Source of the DNA: Bin22 sp034428635
GTDB taxonomy: Bacteria > Chloroflexota > Dehalococcoidia > Lucifugimonadales > UBA3495
DNA: 64,000 nt
NCBI GenBank assembly: GCA_034428635.1
Contig: DAOUHR010000156.1
Coordinates: 1-64,000 of the forward strand
Direction of reading: 5' to 3'
The notes under the pieces are model-generated. The model saw only the letters and a program-made list of their open reading frames with translations, did no database searches and was not told the origin of the DNA. The translations under genes and the position numbers were made by a program. How positions within the stretch are numbered: the stretch's first letter is position 1; every line of letters begins with the position of its first letter. Positions 41,468-50,106 of the stretch are shown in pieces.

Positions 41468-42580
41468 CTAAACGCCGCCAGCGTCCCTGCCGGGATAGCC
41501 CGTAATCAACCAGTCAGGCCCAATCTGCCGGATCTCGGCCCCTCCCACCCGCCATGCTTGGGACATTAGCTCCGGTCCGTGACCCTCAATGGGGGAAGCG
41601 GCCTGCATGCCTCCGATTATAACGGGCGCGATGAAGACCTTCACCTTGTCCACCAGCCCGTCGTCAAACAGGGAACCCAGGGTAATCCCCCCGCCTTCTA
41701 CCAGCAGGCTGACCACGCCTCGGTGCCCCAGTTCCACCAGTACCTCTCCCATCTCCAACATGCCCGGCTCGTGCAGGGGACTAGTCCAGGTTTCTGCTCC
41801 TGCCTGCTGCAACCGTTCTATTTCGTTCCCGGTAGCGTCGCTGGACGTGATTATCAGCGTCTTCCCCGGCTCGCTCAGCATCTTTGCCTTGGACGGTGTC
41901 CTGCAGTGGCTGTCCAGCACTACCCTCAAAGGTTGCTGCTCCAGGGGCCGGCCGTCGGAACCTCGGGCAGTAAGCTGGGGGTCGTCCGCCAGCAATGTAT
42001 TGATGCCCACCATGATGGCGTCGCATTCCCGGCGCATCTGCTGGACTTCAGCCCGGGCCAGGGGACCGGTAACCCACTTGGAGTCGCCGGCGTAAGTGGC
42101 GATCTTGCCATCCAGGCTCATGGCAAACTTGGCGGTGACAAAGGGCAGCCCGGTAATGATGTGCTTGCCGAAGGCCTCGTAGAGTTCGTGTGCACCTTCG
42201 GCTGGTTCAATGCTGGCCGCTATTCCAGCATCGCGCAGCTTTTCCATACCCTTGCCGGCTACCAGCGGGTTGGGGTCAATGATGGCTACCGCCACCTCAT
42301 TGATACCGGCGGCGATAATGGCATCGGTGCAGGGGGGCGTTCTGCCGTAGTGGCAGCAAGGTTCCAGCGTGGTGTAGAGGGTGGCCCCGACAGCGAGATG
42401 GCCCGCCTGCTCCAGGGCGCCAACCTCGGCGTGGCGCTGGCCCGGCGGCAGCGTGTACCCTTCCCCCACCACCGCGCCGTCCTTGACAATCACCGCCCCC
42501 ACGGCCGGATTGGGGCTGGTGCTTCCCAATGCCCCCCGCGCCAGTTCAATCGCCCGCTGCATGGGAGAAGTCTCACTCAT
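41468..42580 (-). CDS. ribD: Bifunctional deaminase/reductase RibD
   Basis: A 370-residue riboflavin enzyme. The N-terminal deaminase has the zinc site H-A-E-V (near residue 50) and P-C-C-H-Y-G-R-T-P-P-C; the C-terminal reductase starts near residue 147 with F-V-T-A-K-F-A-M-S-L-D-G and ends with V-E-G-G-G-I-T-L-G-S-L-F. Together they deaminate and reduce the GTP cyclohydrolase II product. It heads the rib run. A 163-bp MITE lies 61 bases upstream, between it and dcd; I see no FMN riboswitch in the remaining leader. Confidence 0.95.
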   Translation of the reverse strand: MSETSPMQRAIELARGALGSTSPNPAVGAVIVKDGAVVGEGYTLPPGQRHAEVGALEQAGHLAVGATLYTTLEPCCHYGRTPPCTDAIIAAGINEVAVAIIDPNPLVAGKGMEKLRDAGIAASIEPAEGAHELYEAFGKHIITGLPFVTAKFAMSLDGKIATYAGDSKWVTGPLARAEVQQMRRECDAIMVGINTLLADDPQLTARGSDGRPLEQQPLRVVLDSHCRTPSKAKMLSEPGKTLIITSSDATGNEIERLQQAGAETWTSPLHEPGMLEMGEVLVELGHRGVVSLLVEGGGITLGSLFDDGLVDKVKVFIAPVIIGGMQAASPIEGHGPELMSQAWRVGGAEIRQIGPDWLITGYPGRDAGGV

Positions 42581-42641
42581 CTTCAGTTATCTATTCCGCT
42601 ACAGACAGAATTTGGAATTTCTTTCCAATCCGGGCGCTCTA

Positions 42642-42804
42642 GGGGGTGTCGTCAAAAGCCGAGTTTCGTCTTTCCGGCGAAAGCCGGAATCCAGATCCGT
42701 CATGTAAATGGGTGATATGCTCCGCGATATACCAGGACTCTGGTATATCGCCTGTTTATACCCGATACCTAACCGGCGGTAATGGCTAATTTGACGACAC
42801 TCCC
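42642..42804. mobile_element. MITE, family 1, copy 2 (163 bp, inverted)
   Basis: Same length as the copy at 23800 and in opposite direction. Ends read GGGGGTGTCGTCAAA and, from the right end inward, GGGAGTGTCGTCAAA, with TA at both flanks (42640-42641, 42805-42806). The internal GATATACCAG palindrome and GCCGGAAT hairpin are kept. It separates ribD from dcd. Confidence 0.88.
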
Positions 42805-42925
42805 TATGCCAGGTGGGTACGGGTTTCCTGCTTACTCCACTCTCGCTATCCAGACACTCTACCGGGCGGGACAACCCGTGCCGCGACTATATGGCATGGT
42901 GGTCGCCGCTTCCCGCCGCTGCAAG

Positions 42926-43498
42926 TCATTCCCCCGGTAGAAAATCCCGGTGAAACCGGCTGGCGGTAGGTTCCGTCTGCCCCTGGTATTTGCTGCCAAG
43001 AGACTCGGAACCGTAAAGGCGTTCCGCCGGCGTGGTAAGGGTCAGGAAGGAAATCTGCCCGATTTTCATGCCGTAGTAGAGGGTTATGGGAAGCCTGGCA
43101 AGATTGCTCAATTCGAGGGTCAGATTGCCCTTCCAGCCCGGGTCCACGAACCCGGCTGTGGAGTGAATGACCAGGCCGATGCGCCCCAATGAACTCTTGC
43201 CCTCCAGCCGGGCCACCAAGTCCTCAGGCAGTTCTATGTGCTCCACGGTACTGCCCAGCACAAAGTCGCCAGGATGCAGGATGAAGGGTTTATCGTCCTC
43301 TATTTGCACCAGCTCACTCAGGCTTTCCAGGCTGTCCTTGACGTCTATATAGGGCTGCTGGTGGTTAGTGAAAACGAGAATCTTCCGGTCCAGGTGCAGG
43401 TCCACACTGGCCGGCTGAATATCCTCAGGATCCAACGGATCAATGACGATCCGTCCCTCCCCCAGCGCATCCTTTATTGACCGGTCACTCAGTACCAT
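42926..43498 (-). CDS. dcd: dCTP deaminase
   Basis: A 190-residue trimeric dCTP deaminase/dUTPase-fold enzyme that makes dUTP for thymidylate synthesis. Marks: M-V-L-S-D-R-S-I at the start, I-Q-P-A-S-V-D-L-H-L-D, the G-K-S-S-L-G-R-I-G-L nucleotide loop and T-A-G-F-V-D-P-G-W-K-G with the catalytic Glu in L-E-L-S-N. It ends with the flexible C-terminal Y-Q-G-Q region. The ATG at 43498 is chosen because the family begins there; the frame extends 35 codons further. A terminator of the preceding SIMPL gene lies upstream. Confidence 0.93.
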   Translation of the reverse strand: MVLSDRSIKDALGEGRIVIDPLDPEDIQPASVDLHLDRKILVFTNHQQPYIDVKDSLESLSELVQIEDDKPFILHPGDFVLGSTVEHIELPEDLVARLEGKSSLGRIGLVIHSTAGFVDPGWKGNLTLELSNLARLPITLYYGMKIGQISFLTLTTPAERLYGSESLGSKYQGQTEPTASRFHRDFLPGE

Positions 43499-43671
43499 GT
43501 TGCGCCCTGTTGTTCGGAGACCATCGCAGTACCACCATTCCGGCGAACCCTGAATCCATGAGCGCCCGGAGCGGATATTGCAGCAGGCTCGATTTTGCCA
43601 CAAATCAGGTCATCTGCCGATTTAGTCAGAGACATCCCTTCCTTGAGGCCCGTCCAGCCTCTCCAATCAAA

Positions 43672-43701
43672 AGTGTGCCCCGGCACTTTCCGGGGCACAC
43701 T
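43672..43701 (-). terminator. Terminator of the SIMPL lipoprotein gene
   Basis: AGTGTGCCCCG (43672-43682) and CGGGGCACACT (43691-43701) form a perfect 11-bp stem; on the minus strand TTTTG follows. Confidence 0.78.
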
Positions 43702-43766
43702 GATTCTAAAGCCTCTTCGGTCGCAAAAACAACCGTGCCGACCAGGAACACTCTCGGCCTATTCCA

Positions 43767-44915
43767 TTACTCTCCACTGCCAATCAGGTATTGCCCAACA
43801 ACGTTCACTGCGACGGAAACCTCGCCCGGTGATATAGGGGTCGCAACACCGCCAGCGGAGTCGGCAGCAGCCATGGCTAGAGCAAATTCAGCCCTGACTA
43901 CTGGAGGTTGGAATCCACCCGTCTCTGTCAGATACACCAGGTCGCCCAGTTCAACCCCCGCCAGGGCGGCCAGTTCCCGTGCCTTGGCTTCCAGGTCTGA
44001 AACGGCTAAGCTGCGGGCCTCCGTTTCCAATTCGGTTGTGTTTTCCAGCGAGAAGGACAGACCATTAAACCGAATGTTGTCTTCCCCAGCCTCCACCGCC
44101 CCGTCAATCAAGTCATCCACCGTTTCCAGGTCCCGCACCAGCACCGTCAGGTTGTTGCTGACCTCGTAGCCCGTTATGACGGACCGGTACTCTTGAAAAC
44201 ACTCCTGCGCCTTGGGTTCGGCCACCATGCTCATCGAGCCGGGACCTTCCGTCGTGCCTTCCCCTTCGCTTTGAACCTCTGCCTTCTCCGCATCGTCGGC
44301 CTCGACGCAACGGGTAATCTCCCGCCCGGTGTAGCGGGGCTGAATGCTGAAATATCCGGTTTGAATGTCCTTTTCCTCTACGCCGTCCTCCTTCACGGAA
44401 GCCATAACCGCGGTCATCGCCTCAGCGGCGGCGGTGCGCGCCTCACCCACTGTGGCCTCAATTGCTTCCACTCCCAGCCTCAGGGTGGCCAGATCCGGCG
44501 CTGCGCTGGCCCTCCCCGAGCCCGATACCACAATGCCTGCGGAGCCGTCCCGCTCAGCCACCTGCGGCCGAAACTCTTCGCCACTGGGAATGCCTTCGCC
44601 CGGTGATTCGCGGGCAGCCACGTTCGCGTTGCTTTCTTCCGCTTGCGTGGACTCCACTTCCGCAACCACCGCGGCGGGTTCAGTATCCGCTTCCTCCGGG
44701 GCCTGAATTGCCGCCGGGGCCTGAATTGCCGCTGGAACCTGGCCTGCCGACCTGGCCGCGTCCGCCTCTGCCACCACTACCGCAGCTTCCTCACCCGCTT
44801 GTGCCCCGCCCACAGTAGTACTCGCCGGCACCTGCGATGAACAGGCCAGCGCCAGCAGCGTAACGACCCCCAACGCCAGAAATACGAAAAAGTGCTTGAA
44901 CCTTGATTTGAACAT
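43767..44915 (-). CDS. SIMPL-domain (DUF541) lipoprotein
   Basis: A 382-residue exported lipoprotein. The signal has a clear lipobox L-A-L-A-C with Cys25 as acylation site. An Ala/Glu-rich linker of about 110 residues follows, then the SIMPL domain from I-V-V-S-G-S-G-R-A-S-A-A-P-D-L-A-T-L near residue 130 to V-V-G-Q-Y-L-I-G at the end. The family (BP26/OMP28, IRAK-binding SIMPL) is periplasmic or surface located and of unknown mechanism. SD GAGGGAGAAGGG lies before the ATG. It is downstream of the anti-sigma gene on the same strand, 44 bases away, suggesting one transcript or stress regulon. Confidence 0.88.
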   Translation of the reverse strand: MFKSRFKHFFVFLALGVVTLLALACSSQVPASTTVGGAQAGEEAAVVVAEADAARSAGQVPAAIQAPAAIQAPEEADTEPAAVVAEVESTQAEESNANVAARESPGEGIPSGEEFRPQVAERDGSAGIVVSGSGRASAAPDLATLRLGVEAIEATVGEARTAAAEAMTAVMASVKEDGVEEKDIQTGYFSIQPRYTGREITRCVEADDAEKAEVQSEGEGTTEGPGSMSMVAEPKAQECFQEYRSVITGYEVSNNLTVLVRDLETVDDLIDGAVEAGEDNIRFNGLSFSLENTTELETEARSLAVSDLEAKARELAALAGVELGDLVYLTETGGFQPPVVRAEFALAMAAADSAGGVATPISPGEVSVAVNVVGQYLIGSGE

Positions 44916-44959
44916 TTCCCTTCTCCCTCCTCAATTCTCCAGTCTGGGACGATTCACTA

Positions 44960-46534
44960 TTACAGACGTATCAGATTCCTGATTTGTTCCCTGCTTCTAC
45001 CGCCAGGACGGAGACGCAGCAAGAATATTGTCGCCACCCCAAGAATCAACGCCGCTGCCGCCACAGCGATCAATGCTGTAAGGACCAGGCCGTCCGATAA
45101 CGACCTGCCGGCTGTACCCCCCGGACCTTGCGGACCTTGCGGGCCCCATGCGCCTGCCGCGCCAGGGTCCCCTTGCGTACCAACTGGACCCCTCGCTCCA
45201 TACCCTCCAGAAGGGCCAGCGGGACCAGCGGGACCACCCCCACCAGCAGGCCCCGCAGCGCCTTCCCGGGCACTGGGGCCGGAGGGTCCACGGGATTCAA
45301 CTGCCGCGGTTGTTACCTCAGACTCTGGGTCCTCAGTTGCCACAGGCGCTGTATCAATCGTGGCCGGCCCAGGCACGGTCCCGGCCCTGGCAATGGCCGC
45401 CACCGTCGCCGTCGGCGCAGCAATAGTCGGCGCGGGGGTTGCGGCTTGGGGCGTTTCTTGAGGCATGGGGGTGGCAATAGTCTCTTCCGACACGGGAGTT
45501 GCCGCCAGCGCCAGCGGAACTAGTCCCCCTGCTTGAACCACAGGCCCAGGAGTCGGCGTCTCGTCCATCTCTCCCGCGCTCGATGACCCTTCGCCAGCCG
45601 GCGTTGCGGGAATTGCGCCGACCTCGACCTTGACGATCGGCGTTGGCGCCCCTGCTCCAGCGTGACCAGTAGTTGCCTCCGGTACTTGTGCTGCCGCCTC
45701 CACTGGAGTCTCTACTTCGGGTTCCCCCGCGCCCGCCGCCCGCGCCGCGGCAGCAACGGGCGCCGCGGTGGGTATCGGCCTCTCCCCTGCGGCAGCAACT
45801 TGAGGTTCTGCCGCCGCCGCCGGAGCAGCCGTAGGTTCCGCCTGCGCCGCAAAAAACCCGGCCGCAGGCGTGGGTTCAGTCTCTGTCTCCACAATCCTCT
45901 CCACCAGGACTTCCGTTTCCACCTCGACTTCAGCCATAACTTCGGGGGCGGCCTCCTGGCGTTCCACAGAATCTACAAGCGGAATTGGCGCCGACTCCGG
46001 CGAACCCCCTTCGGTGGCCTTTGACTGTACCACCGCGGGTTCAGCCGGTGCTGCCGGCTGCGCTGGCGGCATTGCTTGTGGGACGGCAGCGGAGGCGGGG
46101 ACGCTGGCAGCCTGCTCCATTTCCATGGAAGCGGTGGATGCCACGCGGTCGAACTCCTCCTCGCTCCCCTGGGGCAGCCATGTACCTACCGTCCCGCTCA
46201 GGACAAATACAATCACCGCTACCCCGGCCACCGCCGCTGCTCCGGCGTAGGCCCACCCCGGCATCCGAAACCCCGGGGCAGCCACCGCACGATACCCTTC
46301 GGTCACAGCCGGCGCCGGGGCTTCCGCGAAAACGAAGCTTCGCGTCAGCGGTTCATGGGGCAGGGCCTGCAACAGCGCACGGGTCTGTTGCAGCGACTCC
46401 AGTTCCTTCCGGCACTGGGCGCACCCTTCTACGGCCCGTTCCAGCCGCGCCCCTTGTTCCGAAGATAGCCGGCCGCTGACGTAGTCGCTCAGCCGGTCTT
46501 CGCTCAAATGCCTATGTCCGCCAAATAACCACAT
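44960..46534 (-). CDS. Anti-sigma factor (zf-HC2) with collagen-like segment
   Basis: A 524-residue membrane protein. Residues 9-48 are a zinc-finger anti-sigma domain (H-L-S-E-D-R-L-S-D-Y, then C-A-Q-C). A membrane span lies near residues 92-115. Then come about 300 residues of low-complexity Ala/Pro/Glu/Thr sequence, a Gly-X-Y collagen-like run (for example G-P-V-G-T-Q-G-D-P-G-A-A-G) near residues 425-490, and a second membrane span (about 493-515) with a basic tail. The sigma stop lies 7 bases upstream of its ATG, so sigma and anti-sigma are coupled. The long outer loop could sense a surface signal. Confidence 0.85.
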   Translation of the reverse strand: MWLFGGHRHLSEDRLSDYVSGRLSSEQGARLERAVEGCAQCRKELESLQQTRALLQALPHEPLTRSFVFAEAPAPAVTEGYRAVAAPGFRMPGWAYAGAAAVAGVAVIVFVLSGTVGTWLPQGSEEEFDRVASTASMEMEQAASVPASAAVPQAMPPAQPAAPAEPAVVQSKATEGGSPESAPIPLVDSVERQEAAPEVMAEVEVETEVLVERIVETETEPTPAAGFFAAQAEPTAAPAAAAEPQVAAAGERPIPTAAPVAAAARAAGAGEPEVETPVEAAAQVPEATTGHAGAGAPTPIVKVEVGAIPATPAGEGSSSAGEMDETPTPGPVVQAGGLVPLALAATPVSEETIATPMPQETPQAATPAPTIAAPTATVAAIARAGTVPGPATIDTAPVATEDPESEVTTAAVESRGPSGPSAREGAAGPAGGGGPAGPAGPSGGYGARGPVGTQGDPGAAGAWGPQGPQGPGGTAGRSLSDGLVLTALIAVAAAALILGVATIFLLRLRPGGRSREQIRNLIRL

Positions 46535-46541
46535 ATCTCTA

Positions 46542-47189
46542 CTATTCCTGACGGAACCCGGAAGGTAGAAGTTCCCCAGATCCCCTTAGGAAGTCACGCA
46601 ACTCCCGGCGTCCCCGGCTTATGCGGGATTTTATGGTCCCCACCGAGCAGTTCATGGCCGTTGCAGCTTCCTCGTAGCTGAACCCTTCAACGTCCACCAG
46701 CAAAATGGCCATCTTCCGCTCCTCTGCCAGCGACTCCAATCCGGCTTCGATGGTGCGACGAAGCTCCCCGCGCTCAGCTGACTCTTCGGGGGACTCCTGG
46801 TCTGAGGGCAGATTCGCGGCTGTCATGACGCCGTCATCCGTATCAGGGTCGGTGTCCACCGGGTCAAGAGGAATTGAAGGGCGGGAACGGCTGGCCCGCA
46901 GCATATCCCGGCAGTTGTTGGTCACTATTCGCATTAACCAGCCCCGCAGGTTATCGCCCCGAAACTGGCTGAATGATCGGTATGCGGAGGTGAGGCTTTC
47001 CTGCACCGCATCCTCCGCCAGGTGGCGGTCGTACAGAATGCGGCAGGCAACACTGTAAGCCTGAGCCTGGAAGCCTGTGACGATGCAGTTGAAGCAGTAA
47101 GAGGCGCCCTTCCGGTCCGTGATGGGGAGCGTGGGATGGTCGGAACAAGTTTGGGACAGATCATGCAGCCTGTAGTCTGTGTTCGCCAT
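46542..47189 (-). CDS. ECF sigma factor (sigma-70 family)
   Basis: A 215-residue extracytoplasmic-function sigma factor. Region 2 is seen around residues 47-100 (Q-A-Y-S-V-A-C-R-I-L-Y-D, D-A-V-Q-E-S-L-T-S-A-Y, F-R-G-D-N-L-R-G-W-L-M-R-I-V-T-N-N-C-R-D), then a negatively charged linker, then region 4 (F-S-Y-E-E-A-A-T-A-M-N-C-S-V-G-T-I-K-S-R-I-S-R-G-R). The first 40 residues are unusual, with Cys at 15, 32 and 35 (C-F-N-C). The next gene on the strand is its anti-sigma factor. The start ATG at 47189 has a weak SD. Confidence 0.92.
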   Translation of the reverse strand: MANTDYRLHDLSQTCSDHPTLPITDRKGASYCFNCIVTGFQAQAYSVACRILYDRHLAEDAVQESLTSAYRSFSQFRGDNLRGWLMRIVTNNCRDMLRASRSRPSIPLDPVDTDPDTDDGVMTAANLPSDQESPEESAERGELRRTIEAGLESLAEERKMAILLVDVEGFSYEEAATAMNCSVGTIKSRISRGRRELRDFLRGSGELLPSGFRQE

Positions 47190-47301
47190 CTACCCGCTGA
47201 AGAGGCCCTTGACCTCTCCACCCCTGCCGCACAAACCTGCGAAAGGACCCATCCCCAACCGGCAATCCCCGCCCCGCGATGACCGCTTGGCCCTGGACGG
47301 T

Positions 47302-48531
47302 TTAGCCCTGGAAGGATACCCGTCCATCCAGCAAACCCCGCGCCATCACGAACTTGTGAATCTCCGAGGTGCCGCCGCCGATGCGGGCGTGGCGCAGCAG
47401 GTGATACCAGTGGGGAATCGGCATATCCAGGGTTTCACCCATTCCGCCGAATACTTGCATTATCTTGTCAATGCTTCGGCAGCCCCATTCCCCGGCACAG
47501 TACTTGATCATGGAAGCCTCTACCCGGACGTCTTCTCCCTGATCGGCACGGGCGGCGGTCTCGCGGGTTACGGCCCTCAAGTTCATAATGTCGATGTAAA
47601 CATCGGTCAGCATCCACTGAATGGCTTGGCGGTCGCTGATCGGCCGTCCGTAGGTAACCCGCTGCTTGGCCCAATCAATAGCCATCTCCAGGGCTCGTGT
47701 AAGAATTCCCAGCGCCATGGACCCGCGCAGCAGCCGATCATGGTGGACCAGCCATTGCTGGCCCAGTGAGAACCCCATGCCCACTTCGCCCAGGACCTGG
47801 GTCTGGGGCACCCGCACTTCGTCCAAATTGACCATGTACTGCTGGGCACGGGTCGGCACAATCCACACCCGAATGGGGTCAAAGCTCAACCCGGGCGTGG
47901 GGTTATCCACGATAAACATGGTGATGCCGCCCCGCTGGCGCTTCTCCTCGTCGGTTACTGCCTGCACCAGCAGAAAGTCGGCGCTGGCCGCCCCTGAGAT
48001 GAACATCTTGGATCCGGTAATCACCCAGTCGTCTCCGTCCCGCACTGCGCGGGTCTGCATCATTCCACCGGGATCCGAGCCTGCCTGGGGTTCCGTCTGG
48101 CCGAAGGCGTAATTCAGGTCTCCCTGGATAGCCGGGTACAGGTACTTTTCTTCCTGTTCGGGCGTGCAGGAGCCAATCATCATCATCGGTACGGGGGAGG
48201 TTGGAAGCTGTACGACGCTCTTATGGATCTCCTCGTCCATTACTACGTGGCCCAGGGCGCCCATGCCCCCGCCGCCGTACTCCTCTGGTACGAAGGAGGT
48301 ATAGATTCCGGTGTCTTTGGAAATCCGGTTCAGCCTTCCCCACTTTTCGTGGTCCAGGGTTCCCACTATGCCCATTACCGTTTCGGCAATCCCCTTGGGG
48401 CCGCCGTCATCAACGCCTTCCTGGGGCGGGTTGGCCAGGTATTCGGATTCGAGCGGGACGCATTCGTCTCTTACGATTTGACGGATCATGTTCTTGAAGC
48501 CGTCAAGTTCAGGGGAAAGTCCTGGTTGCAT
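47302..48531 (-). CDS. Acyl-CoA dehydrogenase (ACAD10/11-like)
   Basis: A 409-residue FAD enzyme that introduces a trans-2 double bond in an acyl-CoA. The FAD-binding A-F-G-Q-T-E-P-Q-A-G-S-D lies near residue 140 and the M-F-I-S-G-A block near 172; W-L-V-H-H-D-R-L-L-R-G and V-T-Y-G-R-P-I-S-D-R-Q resemble the ACAD10/11 group. The usual Y-E-G-T catalytic Glu is replaced in R-I-G-G-G-T-S-E-I-H, so the base may sit elsewhere or the enzyme acts on an unusual acyl group. SD GGAG precedes the ATG at 48531. No other beta-oxidation genes are adjacent. Confidence 0.9.
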   Translation of the reverse strand: MQPGLSPELDGFKNMIRQIVRDECVPLESEYLANPPQEGVDDGGPKGIAETVMGIVGTLDHEKWGRLNRISKDTGIYTSFVPEEYGGGGMGALGHVVMDEEIHKSVVQLPTSPVPMMMIGSCTPEQEEKYLYPAIQGDLNYAFGQTEPQAGSDPGGMMQTRAVRDGDDWVITGSKMFISGAASADFLLVQAVTDEEKRQRGGITMFIVDNPTPGLSFDPIRVWIVPTRAQQYMVNLDEVRVPQTQVLGEVGMGFSLGQQWLVHHDRLLRGSMALGILTRALEMAIDWAKQRVTYGRPISDRQAIQWMLTDVYIDIMNLRAVTRETAARADQGEDVRVEASMIKYCAGEWGCRSIDKIMQVFGGMGETLDMPIPHWYHLLRHARIGGGTSEIHKFVMARGLLDGRVSFQG

Positions 48532-48644
48532 GGGTAAGCTCCGACAAAAGTTGGTGGGGGAATGGCTTGGACGCCGAGTCTTGTGGTTCAGTGAAGGGTC
48601 AAATGCGCAGCCCCCTCACGGGGGGCGAAGGTCTAGTGGAAGGG

Positions 48645-48851
48645 TCAAACGTAAGTGAAGGCACGATATACGCCGGTTTGCTCTTCTTTGTTCGCCAACC
48701 CGGGCAGCGTCTCCATCTGCGGGACCGCCATCGAGTTAACACTTCCCGGCCCCGTTCCTGTGTAGGTCTGAGTCACGGCGCCCACCGCCGCCAGGCTCAC
48801 GGCGACTGACAGCACCACGAATACCGAAACTCCGACTATCGTCCCTTTCAT
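48645..48851 (-). CDS. Small exported or membrane protein, hypothetical
   Basis: A 68-residue protein starting M-K-G-T-I-V-G-V-S-V-F-V-V-L-S-V-A-V-S-L-A-A-V-G-A-V-T, a clean signal peptide or membrane anchor with a possible A-x-A-type cleavage site near residue 25, followed by a 43-residue polar tail. AAGG lies 5 bases before the ATG at 48851. The frame extends upstream without coding character. No family is recognised. It lies upstream of the acyl-CoA dehydrogenase on the same strand. Confidence 0.45.
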   Translation of the reverse strand: MKGTIVGVSVFVVLSVAVSLAAVGAVTQTYTGTGPGSVNSMAVPQMETLPGLANKEEQTGVYRAFTYV

Positions 48852-49535
48852 ATCGACCTTCCAGGGGACTTCTCTTGGTGGCCCTGCCGACCTTACACAC
48901 CAAGGACCTGTCTCAAGAGTCCCTTCCCTATTTATGAGGCAAGGTTGGGATAGGGGTAATGCCCATCGAATTATTGGCGCATCCGGCGCCAGCAAATATC
49001 ACCGGTAGTTTTGGGATAGCCATTAAAGGTTCCAGGTGAGGATATTCTAATACTTTCCCGGCAACTTTGACAATTCAATAAAGGCGGCGGTCAGTGCCCG
49101 CCGGGTCATCCACATCCCGTTGCAGCCCGTAGTCATGCCCTACTGGACTTGTTGAACCGCCTGAACCTTCCCCCAAGAAACCTGGCTCGGCGCCCCCGAA
49201 CGAGTCCGCGCATGGTTTTGGATCCTTCCAGGGGATATGTCCGGAGTCCCTCCGGCGCACATTCTACGGACCTGCATGACAGCTCGATCTCCTTCACTTC
49301 ACCCCTCACGCTGCTCCGCTGACGCTTCCCCCTTGCCAGCCTGCATAACGCCCCATCATCCTTGGAAGACATAACAGAAAGTTTGCTCTCCCAACTGGTC
49401 CCGTTAAATGCAAACAGTCCACTACCCAAATAAAAGAGGCCCAATCCGTCCCACTTTGTATTTGCCTGGCGGTCTCAATAATGCCCCGGGCACCGCCTTC
49501 ATCTCATCTCAGTCAGATACAAAGACTCAAGCAAA

Positions 49536-49567
49536 TGGGTCAAAATGAGACAAAATGGCACGCAAAA
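49536..49567 (+). repeat. 10-bp periodic motif cluster, related to 17171-17200
   Basis: TGGGTCAAAA, TGAGACAAAA and TGGCACGCAAAA follow one another at 10-base steps. The stretch GTCAGATACRAA lies a short way before both this cluster and the one at 17171, so the two intergenic islands seem related. Confidence 0.45.
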
Positions 49568-49766
49568 CAAATATTTTCTCAGCGCATCCCCGAGCGGCGA
49601 CGGCAACGCCGGCAATATTGCGTTATTCAATCTGAAGTGGGCAAGAATAGCCGTTACTCGGCAAAACCTGCATTTATTCGTAAAGACAGCAAAATTCTTC
49701 GGCAGCCCAGTACAACTTGGGCTGGTGAGCGGAAATTCACCCCCATTGCCCTTAGATGAAGAGTCA

Positions 49767-49962
49767 CAGGGCAGTCGCATTAGGTCTAAGTTGTCATACT
49801 GAACGGAGTGAAGAACCTAAACTCCATCCCACGGCCGACTGTGGGACCCGTAACCGGGCTGACATGCAGGATTTCAGGCCCTTCGTCAAGCTCAGAGCGA
49901 CTTGTCTTATGCCTGGTGGATGTCTGCCAACTATAGTCTGAATCTAAAACGCGATTGCCCCG
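49767..49962. mobile_element. MITE-like element, family 2, copy 2
   Basis: Begins CAGGGCAGTCG and ends CGATTGCCCCG, flanked by a perfect 10-bp duplication TGAAGAGTCA (49757-49766 and 49963-49972). Same orientation and nearly same length (196) as the copy at 16723-16919, with matching interior (CTGAACGGAGTGAAGAA, GGCTGACATGCAGGATTTCA). Confidence 0.87.
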
Positions 49963-50106
49963 TGAAGAGTCAATAAGCAGGCGGGTATTGCATTCTTTCG
50001 TGATAGAATTGTTACCCGATTGTGGGAGCGCGGCTTCAGCCTCTCACGGGCTCTCACTTAAGATGGTCTGACTGATTGGCCCCTATATCTGAAGAGGTCT
50101 TTGCAA

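Larger units (their letters stand above)
48852..50106. other. 1.25-kb non-coding island before selA
   Basis: No believable gene is seen; short open frames near 49075-49444 are Arg/Ser-rich and lack an SD. The stretch contains a 10-bp periodic motif cluster at 49536-49567 and a 196-bp inverted-repeat element at 49767-49962. The last 140 bases must hold the selA promoter; none is clear. No tRNA-Sec gene could be folded here. Confidence 0.65.

Noticed and set aside
42581..42925. FMN riboswitch before ribD
   Set aside because: None of the conserved RFN blocks can be found; the space is mostly a MITE.
49075..49444. Small genes in the non-coding island before selA
   Set aside because: The frames are Arg/Ser-rich, have no SD and show no family; composition fits non-coding DNA.
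50010..50070. tRNA-Sec gene in the selA leader
   Set aside because: A GGCTTCAGCC hairpin is present, but the loop is 4 bases and no long acceptor or T-arm can be formed.
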